This document shows, piece by piece, positions 40,999-49,507 of a stretch of 64,000 nucleotides of DNA. Location of the stretch: contig NZ_CP045929.1 in assembly GCF_009664835.1 (NCBI RefSeq), forward strand, positions 4,464,001 to 4,528,000, read 5' to 3'. The stretch is from Allosaccharopolyspora coralli (lineage in GTDB: Bacteria > Actinomycetota > Actinomycetes > Mycobacteriales > Pseudonocardiaceae). Positions within the stretch are counted from its first letter, which is position 1; each line of letters opens with the position of its first letter. The notes beneath the pieces are model-generated. The model was given only the letters and a program-made list of their open reading frames with translations. It did no database searches and was not told the origin of the DNA. The position numbers and the translations under genes were made by a program.

Positions 40999-41834
40999 GG
41001 CCGGACCACCATCCCCTCGCCGTCGAGCCGGGCGCCGTTCAGCGGCACCGCGTCCACCTGATCGGGGTCCACACGGCCGGACGCACCGACCGCTTCCGCG
41101 TCGTGGGTGCGGCGGGCGACGTGGAACGACAGGATCTGCATCTCCACGGCCAGGTCGACCTTGCGGACCTCGACCTCCTCCGGAACCTGCAGGACCACCG
41201 GCGCGAAGTTCAGGATGCAGGCGACCCCGCCTTCGACGAGGCGGTCGCACACCTCCTGGGCGCCGTCGGCGGGCGTGGCGATCGCACCGATCGTGACCTC
41301 GCGCTCGGTGCACACCCGCACGATGTCGTCGAGGTGGCTGACCGGGATGCCGCCGACGGGAATGTCGATGAGGTCCGGGTCCTTGTCGAACAGCGCCGAG
41401 ACCGGGAATCCGCGACTCGGGAAGCCTCCGTAGTTCGCGAGCGCGTGGCCGAGGTTGCCGATGCCGACGACGGCGACGCTGTGCCTGCGGGTGAGGCCGA
41501 GGCTCTGCTCGATCTGCCCGACGAGAACGTCGACGTCGTAACCGACGCCGCGCGTGCCGTACGAGCCGAGGTAGGAGAGGTCCTTGCGCAGCTTGGCCGA
41601 GTTCACCCCGGCGGCGGTCGCCAACTCCTCACTGGAGACCGTGTTCACGCCCTGCTCGCCGAGGCCGGACAACGTCCGGAGGTAGACCGCCAGCCGCGCC
41701 ACGGCGGCCTCGGGAATCGCCCGGAGGCGCTGCCTGGCAGCGGGCACGCCGATCTCCTGGGGCGAGGCTTGCGAGCCGGGTGGCACTCCGGCCGCGCCGT
41801 CGTCGTCCCGTACGCCCTCTCCGTGGGCCGTCAC
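40995..41834 (-). CDS. rex: Redox-sensing transcriptional repressor Rex
   Basis: 279-residue repressor that senses the NADH/NAD+ ratio. The N-terminal winged helix includes [19 protein letters not shown], the Rossmann core [17 protein letters not shown], and the C-terminal region carries the domain-swap helix. An extra ~28-residue N-terminal extension and a ~30-residue tail are disordered. The GTG start follows GAGGGAG. As in Streptomyces it heads rex-hemACD and has a Rex-like operator in its own promoter. Confidence 0.95.
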   Translation of the reverse strand: MTAHGEGVRDDDGAAGVPPGSQASPQEIGVPAARQRLRAIPEAAVARLAVYLRTLSGLGEQGVNTVSSEELATAAGVNSAKLRKDLSYLGSYGTRGVGYDVDVLVGQIEQSLGLTRRHSVAVVGIGNLGHALANYGGFPSRGFPVSALFDKDPDLIDIPVGGIPVSHLDDIVRVCTEREVTIGAIATPADGAQEVCDRLVEGGVACILNFAPVVLQVPEEVEVRKVDLAVEMQILSFHVARRTHDAEAVGASGRVDPDQVDAVPLNGARLDGEGMVVRP

Positions 41835-41989
41835 GCTGGCTCTCCCTCGCCCTGCTGCTGCTCACCTGTCGCGGGTTCGAGACCCGACCTGCGCGCTTGC
41901 GCACCACCGGCCGCGGCCGCACCGCCAACTGCCGGGAACGCCACGGGTCACCACCCGAACGGGGTGGTGGACCGAGCACGACTCCACCC

Positions 41990-42018
41990 ACCGTAGCTAC
42001 TTGTGAACACATGCACAA
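41990..42018 (-). promoter_or_regulatory. Predicted rex promoter with Rex operator
   Basis: On the minus strand TTGTGC (42013-42018) and TACGGT (41990-41995) are separated by 17 bases and fit -35/-10 elements. The spacer and -35 region overlap TGTGAACACATGCACA (plus strand 42002-42017), which matches the Rex consensus TGTGAACNNNTTCACA at all but one fixed position. Binding there would block RNA polymerase, giving autoregulation. The leader to the rex GTG is about 150 bases and shows no other feature. Confidence 0.65.
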
Positions 42019-42161
42019 AGTCGGTGGGCCGCGTCACGGGTCCGGTTCGACCGGACTCGCGGCCCGTGTCCGCCATCTTCCCTGATGGAGCCCCGACGTT
42101 CCAAAACGCGTGGTCGTCGCCACTCCGACCCCTCGAGGGACGCGCGGCTCGGGCACGAAGG

Positions 42162-42203
42162 CGTGAGTCTTTTCGGTGGCTATAACCACCAAAAAGACTC
42201 ACG
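42162..42203. repeat. 42-bp palindrome, family A copy 3 (glutaredoxin 3' end)
   Basis: Arms CGTGAGTCTTTTCGGTGG and CCACCAAAAAGACTCACG around CTATAA, with one mismatch against copies 1 and 2. Again the minus-strand TGA in the right arm is the stop codon, here of the glutaredoxin gene. Confidence 0.9.
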
Positions 42204-42438
42204 CCGCGAGGGCGGCTCGGAAGCGCGTTTCCTCGACTTTCCAGTATCCGTGCTCGGCACCGTCGACGAGGATGACCGGCACCCGGTCGCCGTACTCGGC
42301 ACGCAACTCCGGGTCCGAGTCGACGTCCACGCTCGCCCACCGCACCCCGAGCTCACCGCAGATCCGCTCCACGTCGTCCGCCGCCGCGTGACACGGGTGG
42401 CAGTCCTGCCGGACCATCAGCGTCACTTCATGTGCCAT
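42199..42438 (-). CDS. Glutaredoxin-like protein (DUF836 type)
   Basis: 79-residue thioredoxin-fold protein. The dithiol CHPC site lies in LMVRQDCHPCHAAADDVERI (residue ~13), followed by the conserved cis-Pro segment DRVPVILVDG. Homologues sit next to hemA in mycobacteria (Rv0508) and near rex in Streptomyces; the physiological partner is not known. ATG 42438 (MAHEVTL) gives the family length. The acyl-CoA ligase gene ends 28 bases upstream. Confidence 0.88.
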   Translation of the reverse strand: MAHEVTLMVRQDCHPCHAAADDVERICGELGVRWASVDVDSDPELRAEYGDRVPVILVDGAEHGYWKVEETRFRAALAA

Positions 42439-42466
42439 GCGCCCATCCTCCCGTGCTCCCGGACCG

Positions 42467-44002
42467 TCAGCCGCGCAGCACCCGCCTCGCGAGCTTGCCG
42501 GTCGGCGAGTGCGGCAACTGCTCGGCGAATTCCACGCTGACGGGGACCTTGAACCGGGCGAGGTTGCGCGCACAGTGCGCGATCACGTCGTCGGCTTCCA
42601 GCGAAGCACCGTCCTCGAGCACCACGACCGCCTTGACGGCTTCGCCGGTCACGTCGTCGCGCACCCCGACGATGGCGACCTCGTGCACCTCCTCGAGTTG
42701 CAGGACGACGTGTTCGAGCTCGTGCGGGTAGACGTTGAACCCGTTCACGATGATCAGGTCGCTGGCCCGGTCGACCAGATGCAGGTCGCCGTCGGCGTCG
42801 AAGTAGCCGACGTCGCCGGTGCGGAACCACCCGTCGGCGTCGGGGCCGTGCGCTCCGTCCGGCCAGTACCCGCTGAACAGGTTCGGGCCGCGCGCGCTGA
42901 CCCGGCCGGTGTCGCCGTCGTCGTCCTCGTCGAGCGGGGTGCCGTCGGCGTCGACGAGCCGGATCTCCACACCCGGCAGCGGCGCCCCGACGGAGCCGGG
43001 CTTGCCGTGTCCCCCTGCGAGCGTCGTGGTGAGTACCGGACCGGTCTCGGTGAGGCCGTAACCCTCGAAGATCTCCAGCCCCGTCGCGGCAGACACGGCG
43101 TGGGCGGTGGCAGGCTCCAGCGGGGCGGCGCCGGAGGTGAGCAGTCGCACGGTGGCCATGCCCTCGCGCAGACGCTGGACGGGGAGCCTGCGCCACGCCT
43201 CGTACATCGGAGGCACCCCGGCGACGGTGGTGACCCGCTGGTCCCGGATGACGTCCAAGGCCCCGGTCGCGTCGAATCGGGGCAGCACGATCGCCGTCGC
43301 ACCGGCTCCTGCCACCTGCAGCAGACCGGGACCGAGGCCGTACGCGTGGTGCAGCGGCAGGGCCACGAGCACGCGGTCGGCAGCGTTGACGGGACGCGGC
43401 CGGAGCCGGGCGCACTGATCGAGGTTGGCCAACAGCGCGCGGTGCGAGAGCATCGCGCCCCGCGCCGGCCCCGAAGTTCCGGAGGTGTAGGCGAGGATCG
43501 CGAGCGCCTCACCACCTTCCGGGGCGGGGACGTCCGCGGAGCTCGCCGGGTGCGTCTGCGGAGGCGGCAGGGTCACCACCGCCTCACCGGCGTCGGCGTC
43601 CGGCCCGCCGACTCGCCCGTCGGAGACGAGGATCCGGGCGCCGCTGTCCTCGATGACCGGCCGCCATTCCGGTTCGGGCGTTCCGGACTGCAGCGGTACG
43701 ACCGCGGCTCCGGCTCGCAACGCCCCGAAGAGGGCGACGCAGTACTCCGCACCGGCGGGCAGCCGCAGGGCGACCCGATCGCCGGGTGCGACGCCCGCCG
43801 CGAGGAGGCGCTGGGCCTCCACCGTGACGGCGATGTCGAGTTCACCCCAGGTCAGCAGCTTCGGTTCCCCTTCGGCGAGTACCTCGACGAGGGCGGGATG
43901 CCGGGGGTCGCGCCGCGCCGCGTCGGCGACCAGGCCGGCGAGGTCGGTCGGCGCCGCGTGCTCGCCGGGTACGTCGGGGCAGTCCTCGCGGGCTGTCGTC
44001 AT
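42467..44002 (-). CDS. Acyl-CoA synthetase / AMP-dependent ligase
   Basis: 511 residues. The AMP-binding loop AYTSGTSGPARGAMLSHRA is near residue 175, with FEGYGLTETGPVL and hinge HLVDRASDLIIVNGFNVYPH; the C-terminal lysine is in SPTGKLARRVL. It should activate a fatty or other carboxylic acid as the CoA thioester; substrate not predictable. ATG 44002 has AGGAGG 6 bases upstream. Confidence 0.88.
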   Translation of the reverse strand: MTTAREDCPDVPGEHAAPTDLAGLVADAARRDPRHPALVEVLAEGEPKLLTWGELDIAVTVEAQRLLAAGVAPGDRVALRLPAGAEYCVALFGALRAGAAVVPLQSGTPEPEWRPVIEDSGARILVSDGRVGGPDADAGEAVVTLPPPQTHPASSADVPAPEGGEALAILAYTSGTSGPARGAMLSHRALLANLDQCARLRPRPVNAADRVLVALPLHHAYGLGPGLLQVAGAGATAIVLPRFDATGALDVIRDQRVTTVAGVPPMYEAWRRLPVQRLREGMATVRLLTSGAAPLEPATAHAVSAATGLEIFEGYGLTETGPVLTTTLAGGHGKPGSVGAPLPGVEIRLVDADGTPLDEDDDGDTGRVSARGPNLFSGYWPDGAHGPDADGWFRTGDVGYFDADGDLHLVDRASDLIIVNGFNVYPHELEHVVLQLEEVHEVAIVGVRDDVTGEAVKAVVVLEDGASLEADDVIAHCARNLARFKVPVSVEFAEQLPHSPTGKLARRVLRG

Positions 44003-44191
44003 GGGTGCCTCCTGCGCACAGGTCCCTGCGGACACTCTTCGCCGCCCGCGGCCACGGGCCGGGCGGAGATCTCGCAGTTTGGCACGCGTGGCCCACATCA
44101 CCGAACCGCCCGGTGCGAAATATGCCCCAGCCGGAAAGAACTCGAGAAATTTCGCCCCCGAACGCACTACCTACCGGGCAGTAACAGGCCG

Positions 44192-44220
44192 TATGCTGCT
44201 GAACCTACGACTCAGTAGGT
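44192..44220. promoter_or_regulatory. Possible promoter and small palindrome upstream of the BldN-like gene
   Basis: TATGCT (44192-44197) could be a -10 element. ACCTAC-GACTCA-GTAGGT (44203-44220) forms a perfect 6-bp inverted repeat directly after it, about 32 bases before the GTG at 44252. The location suits a repressor site; no known consensus is recognised. Confidence 0.3.
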
Positions 44221-44251
44221 ACTGCGGTCGACACGGACCGGAACCCGGTAC

Positions 44252-44956
44252 GTGACCGGCCCCGAACAGCACCGAAACGCGACGGCTGCCTCCCCGCAGC
44301 CGTTCGCCACCCCCGGCAGGAGGTCGGTCGACGCGATGAGCAGCACACTGGCGCCACCACCCCCCACGACAGACAACGCTTCCGCCGCGACCACGACGGT
44401 CCCACCCGACAACTGGACCCAGGTCCGCGCGGCCCAGCGCGGCGACACGGAAGCATTCGGCCAGCTCTACTCCGAGTACTTCCGCATCGTGTACCGGTAC
44501 GTGCTGTTCCGCGTCACCGACCACTGCCTCGCCGAGGACATCACCAGCGAGACCTTCGTGCGCGGGCTGCGGCGCATCGGCTCGGTGAGCTACCAGGGCC
44601 GCGACCTCGGGGCCTGGTTCGTCACCATCGCCAAGAACCTCGTGCTCGACCACATCAAGTCCAGCCGCCACCGGCTGGAAGTGCCCACCGCGGAGATGGT
44701 CGAAGGCCCCACCGCGACGTCCGGCCACACCGGACCGGAACATCAGGTCGTCACCTCGGCGGTGCATTCCGAGCTGCTCCGGTGCATCCGGCAGCTCAAC
44801 GACGACCAGCAGGAATGCATCCGGTTGCGCTTCCTGCACGGCCTGTCGGTCACCGAGACCGCAGCACTCATGCAGCGCAACGAAGGAGCCGTCAAGGCCC
44901 TCCAGCACCGGGCCGTGCGCAGGCTCGGCCAGCTCGTGCCGCACGACCTGCGCTGA
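44252..44956 (+). CDS. ECF sigma factor, BldN-like
   Basis: 234-residue extracytoplasmic-function sigma factor. Region 2 is EAFGQLYSEYFRIVYRYVLF with AEDITSETFVRGLRRI. Region 4 is LNDDQQECIRLRFLHGLSVT, then ETAALMQRNEGAVKALQHRA. An N-terminal Pro/Ser/Thr-rich extension of ~50 residues recalls the pro-sequence of Streptomyces BldN, whose gene is also near rex-hemACD. The start may be GTG 44252 or ATG 44336, which has AGGAGG 12 bases upstream. It probably directs developmental or stress genes. Confidence 0.85.
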   Translation: MTGPEQHRNATAASPQPFATPGRRSVDAMSSTLAPPPPTTDNASAATTTVPPDNWTQVRAAQRGDTEAFGQLYSEYFRIVYRYVLFRVTDHCLAEDITSETFVRGLRRIGSVSYQGRDLGAWFVTIAKNLVLDHIKSSRHRLEVPTAEMVEGPTATSGHTGPEHQVVTSAVHSELLRCIRQLNDDQQECIRLRFLHGLSVTETAALMQRNEGAVKALQHRAVRRLGQLVPHDLR

Positions 44957-45083
44957 GGAACCGGACGAGGGCGCCACACCACCCGAAGCACCCTCTAAGC
45001 TGTGAACAGAGCTGCTCGGGGTGCCCGCGCACCGATCACCCAGCAGACGCACCGACCACACAGGGACGACGGGGAGGCCCGCG

Positions 45084-46007
45084 GTGCCGACACGGCAAGG
45101 TTCGACCGGTGCGGACCAGGGGCGCGAACCCCACCCGGACATGCCCGTCGACAGTGCGAAACTCGCCGGTCGCGCCTCGGCAGAGGCCGCCGTCGCCGCA
45201 CCGGAACCGGAGACCACGCTCACCGCCCCCGTGGACCTCACCGCGGGCGCCTTCTTCGACGTCGACAACACGATGATGATGGGCGCGTCGCTGTTCCACT
45301 TCGCACGGGGACTCGCGGCGCGCAAGTTCTTCACCGCCACCGACCTCGCAGGCTTCGCCTGGCAGCAGATGAAGTTCCGCGTCGGCGGCATGGAGAACGC
45401 CTCCGACGTGCAGGCCAGCCGCGAACAAGCGTTGTCGTTCGTCGCCGGGCGGGAGGTGAGCGAGCTCGTCGAGCTCAGCGAGCAGATCTACGACGAGCTG
45501 ATGGCAGACCGGATCTGGGAGGGCACCCGCACTCTCGCGCAGCGGCACCTCGACGCCGGCCAGCGAGTGTGGCTGGTGACGGCGACCCCCGTCGAACTCG
45601 CCCAGATCATCGCGCGCAGGCTCGGACTCACCGGCGCACTCGGCACCGTCGCCGAGAATTCCGACGGGGTGTACACGGGGCGGATCGCCGGAGAGATGCT
45701 CCACGGGCGGGCGAAGGCGCACGCGGTGCGGGCGCTCGCCGCGAGCGAAGGGCTCGATCTGCGGCGGTGCACCGCCTACTCGGACTCGGCGAACGACGTG
45801 CCGATGCTCTCGGCGGTGGGAACCGCGGTCGCGGTGAACCCGGATCAGCGGCTTCGCGACGTGGCCCGCTCACGCGGGTGGGACGTACGAGACTTCCGCA
45901 CCGGACGCAAGGCGGCTCGCATCGGCATCAACTTCTCGCTCGGCGCGGGAGCCGTCGCCGGAGCCGTCGCCGCCGGGCTCGCCTACCGCCGCCGCGACCC
46001 CTCCTGA
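45084..46007 (+). CDS. HAD-superfamily subfamily IB hydrolase (SerB1-like)
   Basis: 307 residues. HAD motif [12 protein letters not shown] (about residue 58), motif [13 protein letters not shown], and motif [19 protein letters not shown] are visible. It ends with a hydrophobic Ala/Gly helix ([15 protein letters not shown]), suggesting a membrane anchor. Mycobacterial Rv0505c (serB1) is the syntenic relative; the substrate is unproven. GTG 45084 has GGGGAGG 6 bases upstream, preferred over an earlier in-frame ATG. Confidence 0.85.
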   Translation: MPTRQGSTGADQGREPHPDMPVDSAKLAGRASAEAAVAAPEPETTLTAPVDLTAGAFFDVDNTMMMGASLFHFARGLAARKFFTATDLAGFAWQQMKFRVGGMENASDVQASREQALSFVAGREVSELVELSEQIYDELMADRIWEGTRTLAQRHLDAGQRVWLVTATPVELAQIIARRLGLTGALGTVAENSDGVYTGRIAGEMLHGRAKAHAVRALAASEGLDLRRCTAYSDSANDVPMLSAVGTAVAVNPDQRLRDVARSRGWDVRDFRTGRKAARIGINFSLGAGAVAGAVAAGLAYRRRDPS

Positions 46008-46016
46008 CGCACGCTG

Positions 46017-46150
46017 GTGAGGCGAACGGCACTCTCGCCCCACCACACGAGGCGAAAGTGCCGCTCGCACCACCAACACCGCCATCGCGGCGTGAGGCGA
46101 ACGGCACTCTCGCCCCACCACACGAGGCGAAAGTGCCGTTCGCACCACCA
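46017..46150. terminator. Two paired family B stem-loops between convergent genes
   Basis: Two 59-base copies (46017-46075 and 46092-46150) differ at one base. Each contains GAGGCGAACGGCACTCTCGCC and, inverted, GGCGAAAGTGCCG.TCGC, forming a long stem. They fill the gap between the HAD gene stop (46007) and the acyltransferase stop (46165), so they may terminate both transcripts. Confidence 0.7.
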
Positions 46151-46164
46151 GACGGGGCGCTGAG

Positions 46165-47142
46165 TTAGCCGAGGAAGACGCTTCGGCGTTGGGAGAGCAG
46201 GCTGTAGAGGGTCTGCTGAATCGTCTCGCGCACCTGGTCGCTGACGTTGAACACCAGCATCGGATCGTCGGCGGCGCCGTCCTCGTACTGGGCGGTGTCG
46301 ATGGGCTCGCCGAACTCGATGTACCACTTCGACGGCAGCGGCACGGTGCCGAGCAGGCCGAGCTGCGGGAAGGTCGGCGTCACGGGGAAGTACGGCAGCC
46401 CGAACAGCCGCGCGAGGGGTTTCAGGTCCCCGATCTTCGGGTAGATCTCCTCGGCTCCGACGATGGAGCAGGGCACGATCGGCATCCCGGTCCGCAGCGC
46501 GGCCGAGACGAAGCCGCCGCGGCCGAACCGTTGCAGCTTGTAGCGGTCGCGGAAAGGTTTGCCGATGCCTTTGAATCCTTCCGGCCAGACACCGACGAGT
46601 TCACCGGAACGCAGCAGCCGTTCGGCGTCGGGGCTGCATGCCAGCGTGTGTCCCGCCTTGCGGGCGACGGCCCCGAACATCGGCAACCGGAAGACGAGGT
46701 CGGCGCCGAGCATCCGGAGGTGGCGGCCATCCGGGTGGTGGTCGCGCAGCGCGACGGTGGTCATCAACGCGTCCCACGGCAGCGTGCCGGAGTGGTTGGC
46801 GACCACGAGGGCCCCGCCGGAGGGCACGTTGTGCAGGCCGATCGTTTCGACCCGGAACCACTTCTCGTAGACGGGTCGCAGCGGCGGCACGAACATGTGG
46901 TCGGTGAGTTCCGCGTCGAAGCCGAACTCGTCGACGCGGTAGTCGCCGGTGACACGTCGGCGCGCGAAGGCGAGCGCGTCGGCGATGGTGTGCTCCCAGC
47001 CGCCCAGCGGTTCACCGTCCCCGTCGACGCCCTCGGTGGAGGTCTGTTCGTCGGGAACGGCGGCCACGTTGCGCGCCCGGCCCTGCCGGTCCCGGCGCGG
47101 GCGGTCGTCTCCGTGCAGCGGGATCACCCGCGCATCCGCCAT
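46165..47142 (-). CDS. 1-Acylglycerol-3-phosphate acyltransferase-like protein (PlsC family)
   Basis: 325-residue lysophospholipid acyltransferase-type protein: VVANHSGTLPWDAL carries the NHx4D catalytic motif (about residue 117), and VGVWPEGFKGIGKPF the substrate-binding EG motif. The N-terminal 60 residues are disordered. Homologue of Rv0502; the acyl acceptor is unknown. It follows the epimerase gene by 10 bases. Confidence 0.85.
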   Translation of the reverse strand: MADARVIPLHGDDRPRRDRQGRARNVAAVPDEQTSTEGVDGDGEPLGGWEHTIADALAFARRRVTGDYRVDEFGFDAELTDHMFVPPLRPVYEKWFRVETIGLHNVPSGGALVVANHSGTLPWDALMTTVALRDHHPDGRHLRMLGADLVFRLPMFGAVARKAGHTLACSPDAERLLRSGELVGVWPEGFKGIGKPFRDRYKLQRFGRGGFVSAALRTGMPIVPCSIVGAEEIYPKIGDLKPLARLFGLPYFPVTPTFPQLGLLGTVPLPSKWYIEFGEPIDTAQYEDGAADDPMLVFNVSDQVRETIQQTLYSLLSQRRSVFLG

Positions 47143-47152
47143 GTCGCCTCCT

Positions 47153-48187
47153 TCAGCGCAGCTTGGCCACCGCGTCGGTGAGTCCGCGTTCGGCCGCTTT
47201 GATCTGGTCCGGGTCGATCCACGGTCGCAGGTCGCGGCCGTGCACGAAGTCGTCGAAAGCCTGTTGTGTCGTCCACCGGGGATGGAAACCGAACCTCTCC
47301 CGCAGACGCGTGGTGTCCACGACGCGTCCGAAGTTGAGGAACTTCAGCTGTTCGGTCGAGAAGTCGACGAGCCGGGCACTGCGGAAGAACTGGGAGACGG
47401 GGCCGAGCGCCATGTTCGGCACCGACATCGACAGCCGACCGGCCCGCCGGATCGCCTGCGAGAGCATGAGCACGCCGGAGCCGCCCACGTTGAACACGCC
47501 GGGAACGTCCTCGAGGGTGGCCTGCTCGAGGACGGCGAGCGCGTCCTCCGAGTGCAGCAGTTGCAGCCGAGCATCGTATCCGAGCACGGTCGGCACGATC
47601 GGCAGCGTGAAGTACCGGGTGAGGACCTCGTCGATGCGCGGGCCGATGAGGTTGGTGAACCGCAGGGTGGTGACGTCGACGTCGGGGCGGCGCCTGCCGA
47701 ATCCGCGTACGTAGCCCTCGATGTCGACGGCGTCCTTGGCGTAACCGGAGGACGGGAGGTCCTTGGGTCCCATGTTCTCGGTGAACACGGCCGGGTCGCG
47801 CGGGCTGGAGCCGTAGACGACGCTGCTGGACTTCACGACCATCTTGGTCAGTGTCGGCGCCTTCTGGCACGCGGCGAGCAGCTGCATGGTGCCGATGACG
47901 TTCATTTCTTTGGACGTCGCCCGTCCACCGGGCCCGGCCTGGTTGTTCAGCGCGGTGTGCACGACCGTGTCGACCTTGGCGCCGGCGATGACCTTCGCGA
48001 TCAGCGGGTTGCGGATGTCGGCGCGGACGAACTCGGTGCGCCCCATGCGACGGCGCAGATCACGTCCTGGCGGCACGGTGTCGACACCGAGGACGCGGTC
48101 GATGTCGGGTTTCGCGGCGAGCCGCGCGGCGAGGTGACCGCCGAGGAACTGGCTGACCCCGGTCACCAGCACGACGTTCGGCCCCAT
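47153..48187 (-). CDS. NAD-dependent epimerase/dehydratase, extended SDR (Rv0501-like)
   Basis: 344 residues. Rossmann motif VLVTGVSQFLGGHLAARL at the N-terminus, then VVHTALNN and KSSSVVYGSS. The usual YxxxK catalytic pair is not seen; instead SSGYAKDAVDIEGYVRGF occupies that place, so activity may differ from true epimerases. ATG 48187 has AGGGAGAG upstream. It forms an operon with the PlsC-like gene. Confidence 0.82.
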   Translation of the reverse strand: MGPNVVLVTGVSQFLGGHLAARLAAKPDIDRVLGVDTVPPGRDLRRRMGRTEFVRADIRNPLIAKVIAGAKVDTVVHTALNNQAGPGGRATSKEMNVIGTMQLLAACQKAPTLTKMVVKSSSVVYGSSPRDPAVFTENMGPKDLPSSGYAKDAVDIEGYVRGFGRRRPDVDVTTLRFTNLIGPRIDEVLTRYFTLPIVPTVLGYDARLQLLHSEDALAVLEQATLEDVPGVFNVGGSGVLMLSQAIRRAGRLSMSVPNMALGPVSQFFRSARLVDFSTEQLKFLNFGRVVDTTRLRERFGFHPRWTTQQAFDDFVHGRDLRPWIDPDQIKAAERGLTDAVAKLR

Positions 48188-48396
48188 GCGTCTCTCCCTG
48201 CCTAACGCGCCCTCGGATCCTGTTTCCCGGCGCCCGGAGTCACGGTGTTCGTGACCGTTGCGGCGATCGGCCGAAGATGATGCTACCGGTGGCGACTCCA
48301 CCGTGACGTGACCGTCGCGTAACGGGCTCACGACGGACTGTCGCGAGCAGGAAACCGGCGCGAGGAGGCTCCGGGAACGGGTGGCCCCCGAACGAC

Positions 48397-48428
48397 GAAT
48401 GCCGCCGGCCGAGTGGCCGACGGCATTC
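48397..48428. terminator. Hairpin terminator of the bS22 gene
   Basis: GAATGCCGCCGGCC (48397-48410) pairs with GGCCGACGGCATTC (48415-48428) around GAGT, a 14-base arm with a single mismatch, starting 2 bases after the bS22 stop on the minus strand. Confidence 0.6.
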
Positions 48429-48430
48429 GA

Positions 48431-48532
48431 TCACTTGCCCAACTTGCGACGCTGGACGCGGGTCCTGCGGAGAAGCTTGCGGTGCTTCTTCTTGGACATG
48501 CGCTTACGGCGCTTCTTGATGACCGAGCCCAT
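48431..48532 (-). CDS. Small ribosomal subunit protein bS22 (AURKAIP1/COX24-type, 33 residues)
   Basis: A 33-codon gene starting [19 protein letters not shown] and ending RVQRRKLGK: almost entirely Arg and Lys. This is the actinobacterial small-subunit protein bS22 (mycobacterial homologue Rv0500B), bound near the decoding region of the 30S subunit. AAGGA lies 6 bases before the ATG. As in mycobacteria it sits between the galE2-like gene and the HTH gene. Confidence 0.9.
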
Positions 48533-48825
48533 GCGGTTTCCTTCGCTGTCGTCGGTGATTCGAACGTCGACACGTGCCACCGGGCGCCTCGGGACGGCGG
48601 GCGGCGGCACGACTGGCGCGGTAGTTTACCCGCCCACCTGCGACGCCGTGACGACACGGTCCCCGGACAGCGGTCGCGACGGTCACGAAGCGTCCGGTCC
48701 CGACCGGCTCACCTCGCCGGGAGCCGGATGCCGTTCGTCGCCGGGCCTGCTTCGAGACCGCGCGGATCGGGGCTGTCAGGCACGGTACGCAGACGTGCCG
48801 TTCTCGCCTCGTGGCTGACGAGGAC

Positions 48826-48935
48826 GCGTCGACGTGGGGGAGAGGCGCTACCTGATGTCGGCGATCCCGCAGCCGGCCGTGAGGTGAGGTTCCGCTAACG
48901 GCAACCGCCAACGCAGATCAATCCGCGCACCCTCG
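48826..48935. repeat. Copy of interspersed repeat family C (bS22-HTH gap)
   Basis: About 110 bases homologous, in opposite orientation, to 52121-52240: shared blocks are GCGTCGACGTG, GCGCTACCTGATGTCG, CGATCCCGCAGCC, GAGGTGAGGTTCCGC and ACGCAGATCAA. The right end reads CCGCGCACCCTC. Confidence 0.75.
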
Positions 48936-49078
48936 TGCCAGTGCCTTTGTGCGCCCGTAGGGCACGGTCATACGTGACCAGCCTCGACAGGGTGAGGAGC
49001 TCCGGCGTTCGTGCCTCGCAAGGCAGGGGTTCTCGCCGCGTACGCGTGGTACTCAAGAGGACCCCAACGCCGCGAAGC

Positions 49079-49128
49079 ACGAACTGGGGCGGTGATACCG
49101 GACCGCCCACCCAATCCACAATGCCCTC
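49079..49128. repeat. Family D repeat element, copy 1
   Basis: CGAACTGGGGCGGTGATACC followed about 20 bases later by CAATGCCCTC. The same two blocks occur, inverted, at 63641-63700. Confidence 0.55.
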
Positions 49129-49132
49129 GTAC

Positions 49133-49357
49133 CTAGCCGGCGTCGTAGTAAGCGCTCTCCAAGTAGGTGTGCACGTCGCTCTCGGCGACACGGAAGGATC
49201 GCCCGACCCTGGCGGCAGGAAGCTCTCCCGCGTGCACGAGCCGGTAGACGGTCATCTTCGACACCCGCATCAGGGATGCGACCTCGGCAACGGTCAGGAA
49301 CGTGACCTGCCCGATGGCCGGGGGCGCTTGCTGACTCGCTTCGTGATTCGCAGACAT
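49133..49357 (-). CDS. Helix-turn-helix (excisionase-family) DNA-binding protein
   Basis: 74 residues: FLTVAEVASLMRVSKMTVYR, then LVHAGELPAARVGRSFRV is a MerR/excisionase-type winged helix, and the tail ends YLESAYYDAG. It is the homologue of Rv0500A, a conserved chromosomal regulator rather than a phage excisionase (no integrase nearby). ATG 49357 has GGAGG upstream. Confidence 0.85.
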   Translation of the reverse strand: MSANHEASQQAPPAIGQVTFLTVAEVASLMRVSKMTVYRLVHAGELPAARVGRSFRVAESDVHTYLESAYYDAG

Positions 49358-49507
49358 GCGTCCTCCAGCGCACGCCACGCGCCGCCGGCTTCCCCTCCGG
49401 CGGACTTCCGCACGCACGTGCCCGTCGAGAGTAACGGGACGCGAGGGGTGTCTGCGACGTTCGGGGCAAGCGGCCACGCGAGAGGCAGCCCGAATCGGCC
49501 CCGAAAG

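Larger units (their letters stand above)
48533..49132. other. 600-base intergenic region made largely of repeats
   Basis: No gene is seen. The first ~290 bases contain only the bS22 leader and unremarkable sequence. From 48826 on it is a mosaic: a family C copy (48826-48935), the 17-mer GGCACGGTCATACGTGA (48961-48977) also found at 35392, a second family C fragment (about 49029-49063), and a family D element (about 49079-49128). Confidence 0.6.

Noticed and set aside
49133-49357. Phage excisionase and integrated element
   Set aside because: The HTH protein matches the conserved chromosomal Rv0500A type in the usual gene order; no integrase, attachment repeats or phage genes accompany it.
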